Positions 60,377 to 64,000 of a DNA stretch of 64,000 bases are shown piece after piece. The translations under genes and the position numbers were made by a program. The notes beneath the pieces were generated by a model. The model had not been told where the DNA came from and made no database searches. It saw only the letters and a list, made by a program, of their open reading frames with translations. The stretch is from Amycolatopsis thailandensis (lineage in GTDB: Bacteria > Actinomycetota > Actinomycetes > Mycobacteriales > Pseudonocardiaceae), in contig NZ_NMQT01000013.1 in assembly GCF_002234405.1 (NCBI RefSeq), forward strand, positions 1 to 64,000, read 5' to 3'. How positions within the stretch are numbered: position 1 is the stretch's first letter; every line of letters starts with the position of its first letter.

Positions 60377-61537
60377 ATGGTGGAGGTCCACGACGGCCCG
60401 CCCATGGACGGGTTCTCGGTGCCCCTGCGCCTGCACAACCTGTTACTGGCCCTGGCGGGTCGAATCGACGACAGTGCTTTGACCGAAGCGCGTGAGCTGA
60501 TCGCGCGTGCGCACATCGACGAAGCGGTGGAGCTCACCACCGGAACCCTGATCGCGGGGAAGATCCCGGTGAGCTCGTCCGAGCAGCGTGAACTCGCGCT
60601 CGTCCTCGAAATGAGCCGGTCCGACGCCACCTTGGCGAACGACCTGCTCGTCGAAGAGGACGAGTCGGTGCTGACGCACCGGTTCACCGGCGAGAACCAG
60701 CCCGAATTCGGCCTCGCCGAGGCGCTCGACCGCACCCTGCAGGTACTGCCGGACGTCCGATCGGTGCACGCGGTGTGGCGGAACACGCCCGCCGGCAGCG
60801 TGCCCGGCGCGCTGCCGCAGCGGGTGGTGCTGGTCGAGATCGGCCCGGAGGGCAACCCGCCCGCGGTCGCGTTCCGGGTGGACACCGCGCTTCGCCGCGC
60901 GGGTATCCGCTCGGTCGTCGAGGTCGCGGGGCCCGGTGTCGCGCGGTCCGCGTACCACCAGGCCGCATCTTCGGCCGCGAGCCCGGTCTGGGTCACGGGG
61001 AGTACCCACTCCAGTGACTTTCGGTCCGAACCGATGACTCCGCCGCCCGCTCCCGCCCCGGCTCCCGAGCCGGCCAAGGAGCAGCCGAGCAGGCATGGGC
61101 TGCGGCCGGTCGGCAGCGGTGGCCACGAACCGGTCGAGCCGATCGCGCCGGTGGTGCCGATCGTGCAGCAGGCGGCCGCGGTGGCCACGCCACCGCCGTC
61201 CTCGCCCGTGTCTTCGCCGGAGACGGCGCCGCCGCGCAAGTCGCGGGCGGAGACCCGTGCCGAGCGCACGGCCGACCTGACCCCGGCCGAAGTGGCCCAG
61301 CTGCGCCAGGCGCTCAAGGAGGACCCCGAAAAGGGCCGCGAGATCGCCTCGGGCAAGCCGAGCATGCACGAGGTCGTCGAGCTGCCCGCTCTCGACCTGG
61401 ACGACCCCAGCCTGAGCGAGCGCGACCGCGCGCTCCTGCGCGAGCTGCACGCCGAGCTCGCCGAACGGGAGCGCGCCGAAGCGGCGAAGATCCGGCTGAA
61501 CGGCGCTTCGCGCTCTAGCGGCTCTAGCTGGTCCTAG
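60377..61537 (+). CDS. Uncharacterised protein, paralogue with disordered C-terminal extension
   Basis: The 386-residue protein's N-terminal about 215 residues repeat the previous protein's layout: LLLALAGRIDDSAL near 18, HRFTGENQPEFG near 96, LPDVRSVHAVWR near 117 and QRVVLVEIGPEG near 140. A Pro/Ala-rich linker (about 220-285) follows, then a charged C-terminal helix region (LRQALKEDPEKGREIASG, ERDRALLRELHAELAERER). No known motif is visible. ATG 60377 has GGGAGGGAGC upstream. Confidence 0.78.
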   Translation: MVEVHDGPPMDGFSVPLRLHNLLLALAGRIDDSALTEARELIARAHIDEAVELTTGTLIAGKIPVSSSEQRELALVLEMSRSDATLANDLLVEEDESVLTHRFTGENQPEFGLAEALDRTLQVLPDVRSVHAVWRNTPAGSVPGALPQRVVLVEIGPEGNPPAVAFRVDTALRRAGIRSVVEVAGPGVARSAYHQAASSAASPVWVTGSTHSSDFRSEPMTPPPAPAPAPEPAKEQPSRHGLRPVGSGGHEPVEPIAPVVPIVQQAAAVATPPPSSPVSSPETAPPRKSRAETRAERTADLTPAEVAQLRQALKEDPEKGREIASGKPSMHEVVELPALDLDDPSLSERDRALLRELHAELAERERAEAAKIRLNGASRSSGSSWS

Positions 61538-61546
61538 CAAGACCCA

Positions 61547-61610
61547 CGCGTTTCGTCCTCTGGATGCGGTAGTTGCACGCGCAACGATCGCGACCAGAGG
61601 ACGAAACGCC
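61547..61610. repeat. Family B palindrome, degenerate copy
   Basis: Left arm 61547-61563 (CGCGTTTCGTCCTCTGG) pairs with 61594-61608. It begins 9 bp after the stop of the 386-residue protein gene. Confidence 0.8.
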
Positions 61611-61739
61611 GTCTCCCCAAGGGCGCTCAGCGCCCGACGGAGACTTCGTCGAGCGCCCTCTTTGGGCCGGAGGCCCCGGAAACTCGATGAAAGGGCGTAT
61701 CCACACGCGACTCCGGTTGCCTGCGGAGGGCGCCCTTTC
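61611..61739. repeat. Tandem GC-rich hairpins before the NUDIX gene
   Basis: GTCTCC (61611-61616) pairs with GGAGAC (61639-61644) around an inner GGGCGCT/AGCGCCC dyad. GAAAGGGCG (61689-61697) pairs with CGCCCTTTC (61731-61739). The gap 61538-61790 has no gene. Confidence 0.6.
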
Positions 61740-61778
61740 GGCGTGTTTGCGGCAGCGCTCGACAGACAGACACAGTGT

Positions 61779-61784
61779 TAGGTT
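61779..61784 (+). promoter_or_regulatory. -10 hexamer of a leaderless promoter (NUDIX gene)
   Basis: TAGGTT, 6 nt before GTG 61791. Confidence 0.58.
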
Positions 61785-61790
61785 GCGGGT

Positions 61791-62603
61791 GTGGCTGAAG
61801 AACTGACATTCGACATCCCGGTGGGGGCCGGGGTGGGCACCCGCGCCAACGCCGACGGCGAGCCGGTGACGCCCAAGGACGCGGCGACCGTGATCCTCCT
61901 CCGTGACGGCGCGCGAGGCGTCGAGGTCTTCCTGCAGCACCGGGTGAAGGGCATGCCGTTCGCGGGCGGGATGACCGTCTTCCCCGGCGGCGGCGTGGAT
62001 TCCCGCGACGTCGACGCCTCGGTGAGCTGGACCGGCCCGGAGCCCGCCTGGTGGGCGGAACGCTTCGGCTGCGGGGAATCGCTCGCCCGCGCCCTGGTGT
62101 GCGCGGCAGTGCGGGAGACGTTCGAGGAGTCCGGGGTGCTGCTCGCGAGCATCGGCGACGCCGTCGTCACCGATACGACGCCGTACCAGGAAGCCCGCGA
62201 AAAGCTGGTCTCCCGCGAACTGTCCCTCGCCGCGTTCCTCGAAGCGAACGGCCTGACCCTGCGCGCGGATCTGCTGCGCCCGTGGGCGAACTGGCTGACC
62301 CCGCCCCAGGAACCGCGCCGCTACGACACCTGCTTCTTCGTCGCCGTGCTGCCCGAGGGGCAGGAGGCGGACAGCGCCACCTCCGAGGCCGTCAGCACCG
62401 GCTGGCAGCGGCCGGAGGAGGCCATCGCCGACGCCAAGGAAGGGCGCCGCATGCTCATGCCACCGACCTGGATCACCCTCGCCGAGCTGGGCGAATTCGG
62501 CTCGGCCGCCGCGGTGCAGGCCGTCGAACGCGAGATCGTCAAGATCATGCCGACGCTGGTGCGCGACGGTGACAAGGTCCGCGTCGTCATGGACCCGGCA
62601 TGA
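61791..62603 (+). CDS. NUDIX hydrolase
   Basis: The 270-residue protein has a NUDIX fold with FPGGGVDSRDVDAS near 63 and the helix AAVRETFEESGVLL near 104. The box is split by an insertion of about 27 residues, as in the longer NUDT19-like enzymes. It hydrolyses nucleoside diphosphate-linked substrates, perhaps CoA derivatives. Its stop overlaps the MBL gene start by 4 bp. Confidence 0.88.
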   Translation: MAEELTFDIPVGAGVGTRANADGEPVTPKDAATVILLRDGARGVEVFLQHRVKGMPFAGGMTVFPGGGVDSRDVDASVSWTGPEPAWWAERFGCGESLARALVCAAVRETFEESGVLLASIGDAVVTDTTPYQEAREKLVSRELSLAAFLEANGLTLRADLLRPWANWLTPPQEPRRYDTCFFVAVLPEGQEADSATSEAVSTGWQRPEEAIADAKEGRRMLMPPTWITLAELGEFGSAAAVQAVEREIVKIMPTLVRDGDKVRVVMDPA

Positions 62604-63370
62604 GCGCCCCCGCGTACGGCGTGCTGCGCCGGGTGACGCCGACGGCTTCCGTGCTGCTGGAGCACAATCCGTCGTCGATGACGTTGGAGGGCACCAATTC
62701 CTGGGTGCTGCGGGGGGCGGGCGCGGCCGGCTCCGTGGTCGTCGACCCCGGTCACGAGGACATCGAGCATCTGACGTTGCTGGCGGAAACCGGCGACGTC
62801 GAGCTGATCGTCCTGACCCACCATCACCCGGACCACGCCGAGGGCGCGCCCTGGTTCGCCGAGCGCGTCGGCGCTCCGGTGCGGGCGTTCGACGAGTCGC
62901 TGTGCGTCGGCGGGAAGTCCCTTGTGGACGGTGAGGTGATCGAGGCGGCGGGCCTGCGGCTCTCGGTGCTGCATACGCCGGGACACACCGGGGACTCGAT
63001 CTGCCTGGTGTCCGACGGCCAGATCCTGACCGGTGACACCATCCTCGGCCGCGGCACCACCGTGTTGCACGACCTCGGCGACTATCTGCGCTCGCTGCGC
63101 AAGCTCATCGAACTGCCCGAGGGCACCGTCGGATTGCCCGGACACGGCCCGGAACTGCCCGATCTCGCCGCGACCGCGCGCGAATACCTGGCGCACCGGG
63201 AAGAACGGCTGGACCAGGTGCGTTCGGCACTGAAGAAGCTCGGTGCGGACGCCACCCCGCGCCAGGTCGTCGAGGTCGTCTACGCCGACGTCGACAAGGC
63301 TTTGTGGGCACCCGCCGAGTGGAGCGTGCGGGCACAGTTGGACTACTTGAGGTCGGAGGACGGCGAATGA
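62600..63370 (+). CDS. MBL-fold metallo-hydrolase
   Basis: The 256-residue protein carries LTHHHPDHAEG near 73 (metal ligands), a His in LHTPGHTGDS near 130 and LTGDTILGRG near 144. It resembles Rv3677c and LACTB2-like proteins, with a C-terminal helical domain (about 195-256). Substrate unknown; RNA or lactone hydrolysis occur in related groups. It overlaps both neighbours by 4 bp. Confidence 0.9.
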   Translation: MSAPAYGVLRRVTPTASVLLEHNPSSMTLEGTNSWVLRGAGAAGSVVVDPGHEDIEHLTLLAETGDVELIVLTHHHPDHAEGAPWFAERVGAPVRAFDESLCVGGKSLVDGEVIEAAGLRLSVLHTPGHTGDSICLVSDGQILTGDTILGRGTTVLHDLGDYLRSLRKLIELPEGTVGLPGHGPELPDLAATAREYLAHREERLDQVRSALKKLGADATPRQVVEVVYADVDKALWAPAEWSVRAQLDYLRSEDGE

Positions 63371-63618
63371 GTGACGTCGAGGTCGAGTTCTACTGGCGCC
63401 CCGGATGCGGGTTCTGCGCCGCGCTGGAGCGGCCGTTGTCGAAGAGCGGCTTCACCGTGAAGCGGGTCAACATCTGGGAAGACCCGGACGCCGCCGCGCG
63501 GGTGCGCTCGGTCGCGGACGGGAACGAGGTCGTGCCGACGGTCTTCGTGGGCTCGACGGCGATGGTGAACCCTTCGTTCGCCGAGATCGAGGCCGCCGTG
63601 AAGGCCGCCTCCGCCTGA
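63367..63618 (+). CDS. Mycoredoxin/glutaredoxin-like protein
   Basis: The 83-residue thioredoxin-fold protein has FYWRPGCGFCAALER near 8 (CxxC redox pair) and the cis-Pro region VVPTVFVG near 55. It is likely a mycothiol-dependent oxidoreductase. ATG 63367 overlaps the MBL stop, and an in-frame start at 63304 would lie within that gene. Confidence 0.9.
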   Translation: MSDVEVEFYWRPGCGFCAALERPLSKSGFTVKRVNIWEDPDAAARVRSVADGNEVVPTVFVGSTAMVNPSFAEIEAAVKAASA

Positions 63619-63626
63619 TTCCCGCG

Positions 63627-63681
63627 CGCTATGAAAGGTCCTTTCCTTGCAAAATTTGCAAGGAAAGGACCTTTCATAGCG
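63627..63681. repeat. Family E-like palindrome, perfect 27-bp arms
   Basis: Arms 63627-63653 and 63655-63681 are fully complementary about one A, with CGCTATGAAAGG outside and GCAAAATTTGC in the middle. It begins 8 bp after the mycoredoxin-like gene. Confidence 0.88.
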
Positions 63682-63712
63682 TTTGGCGGGGGGGCGATGC
63701 GTGGGGGAGGCC

Positions 63713-63771
63713 GGTGTCGCGAAAGCCACTTTGGGGACGTCAGGTGTCGCGAAAGTGGCTTTCGCGACACC
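63713..63771. repeat. Family D palindrome
   Basis: Arms of 20 bp (63713-63732 and 63752-63771) with core CGCGAAAGCCACTTT; an extra direct copy of GGTGTCGCGAAAG lies in the loop. Confidence 0.82.
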
Positions 63772-63828
63772 GGGACCGGAGGGAGCAGGCGGGCCATCCG
63801 GCGGGGCCGTCTGCTCGCCCTCCACCGC

Positions 63829-63881
63829 GTTGCGAAAGCCACTGTCGCAACCTTCAACGTTGCGAAAGTGGCTTTCGCAAC
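63829..63881. repeat. Family D palindrome, second copy
   Basis: GTTGCGAAAGCCACT (63829-63843) pairs with AGTGGCTTTCGCAAC (63867-63881) around CTTCAACGTT. Confidence 0.82.
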
Positions 63882-63952
63882 ACAGCGCGACAGGCCCTGG
63901 GCTCGCCCGCGAAAGCCAGGAGGCGAGTCATCCCTCACTCACGAGACCGGGT

Positions 63953-64000
63953 TCAGCGCGGGAGCATCGGCATCACGTAGTAGGTGAGCTCCACGTCGCC
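63953..64000 (-). CDS. Partial CDS: C-terminus resembling DNA polymerase III beta clamp
   Basis: On the minus strand the window edge begins an open frame GDVELTYYVMPMLPR and stops at 63953. The YYVMPM-LP ending resembles the YLLMPVRLPG tail of DnaN, so this may be a DnaN-like protein whose body lies beyond the window. Only 15 residues are visible. Confidence 0.4.
   Translation of the reverse strand, partial: GDVELTYYVMPMLPR

Overview
The window is high-GC actinobacterial DNA. It most resembles Amycolatopsis or a close relative in the Pseudonocardiaceae. The gene content (WhiB, GAF-ANTAR, mycoredoxin-like, CGNR and MmyB-like proteins), the many GTG starts and the dense set of intergenic palindromes built on GAAGG/CCTTC cores all point that way. 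The genus is an inference from style and gene content. I see no rRNA, CRISPR array, insertion sequence or prophage. One tRNA gene (Pro, CGG) is present.

Layout: (1) 66-7349, cell-envelope glycan genes: an epimerase, two GT2 glycosyltransferases, a flippase-like protein, a large GT-C-like membrane protein, a DUF2304 protein and a P-loop kinase. (2) 7433-13499, a five-gene oligopeptide ABC importer behind a 23-bp-periodic promoter array. (3) 13910-19909, accessory enzymes and regulators, including an Erm-type 23S rRNA methyltransferase preceded by a 12-codon leader peptide, and a TetR/peroxiredoxin divergon with twin operators. (4) 20273-30435, leuA, a CheB/CheR signalling pair (cheR is frameshifted), two divergent GAF-ANTAR proteins, an MmyB-like regulator with an MFS exporter, and a nitroreductase. 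(5) 30717-33022, lysC-asd, with an internal start for the aspartokinase beta subunit. (6) 33350-49927, housekeeping and stress genes: M48 protease, RtcB, catalase, esterase, FMN reductase, Ohr/OsmC, Dps, glutamate decarboxylase, S9 peptidase and a methyltransferase. (7) 50331-63618, a block resembling the mycobacterial Rv3677c-Rv3683 neighbourhood: metallophosphoesterase, PonA2-like PBP, WhiB4-like regulator, two ArsA/BagAB-like ATPases, DUF4177, RidA and an MBL-fold hydrolase. A pair of uncharacterised paralogues, a NUDIX hydrolase and a mycoredoxin-like protein are added to it.

Two window-wide patterns stand out. Long near-perfect palindromes of several sequence families occur in all eight non-overlapping convergent gaps and after several other genes, and never between divergent genes. 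At least 18 genes have a TANNNT -10 hexamer 6-8 nt before the start codon, which indicates leaderless transcription and fixes several start choices. The most interesting single locus is the erm leader at 15893-16079. It combines a WhiB7-type promoter, a leaderless peptide containing an Arg-X-Arg motif and alternative hairpins.
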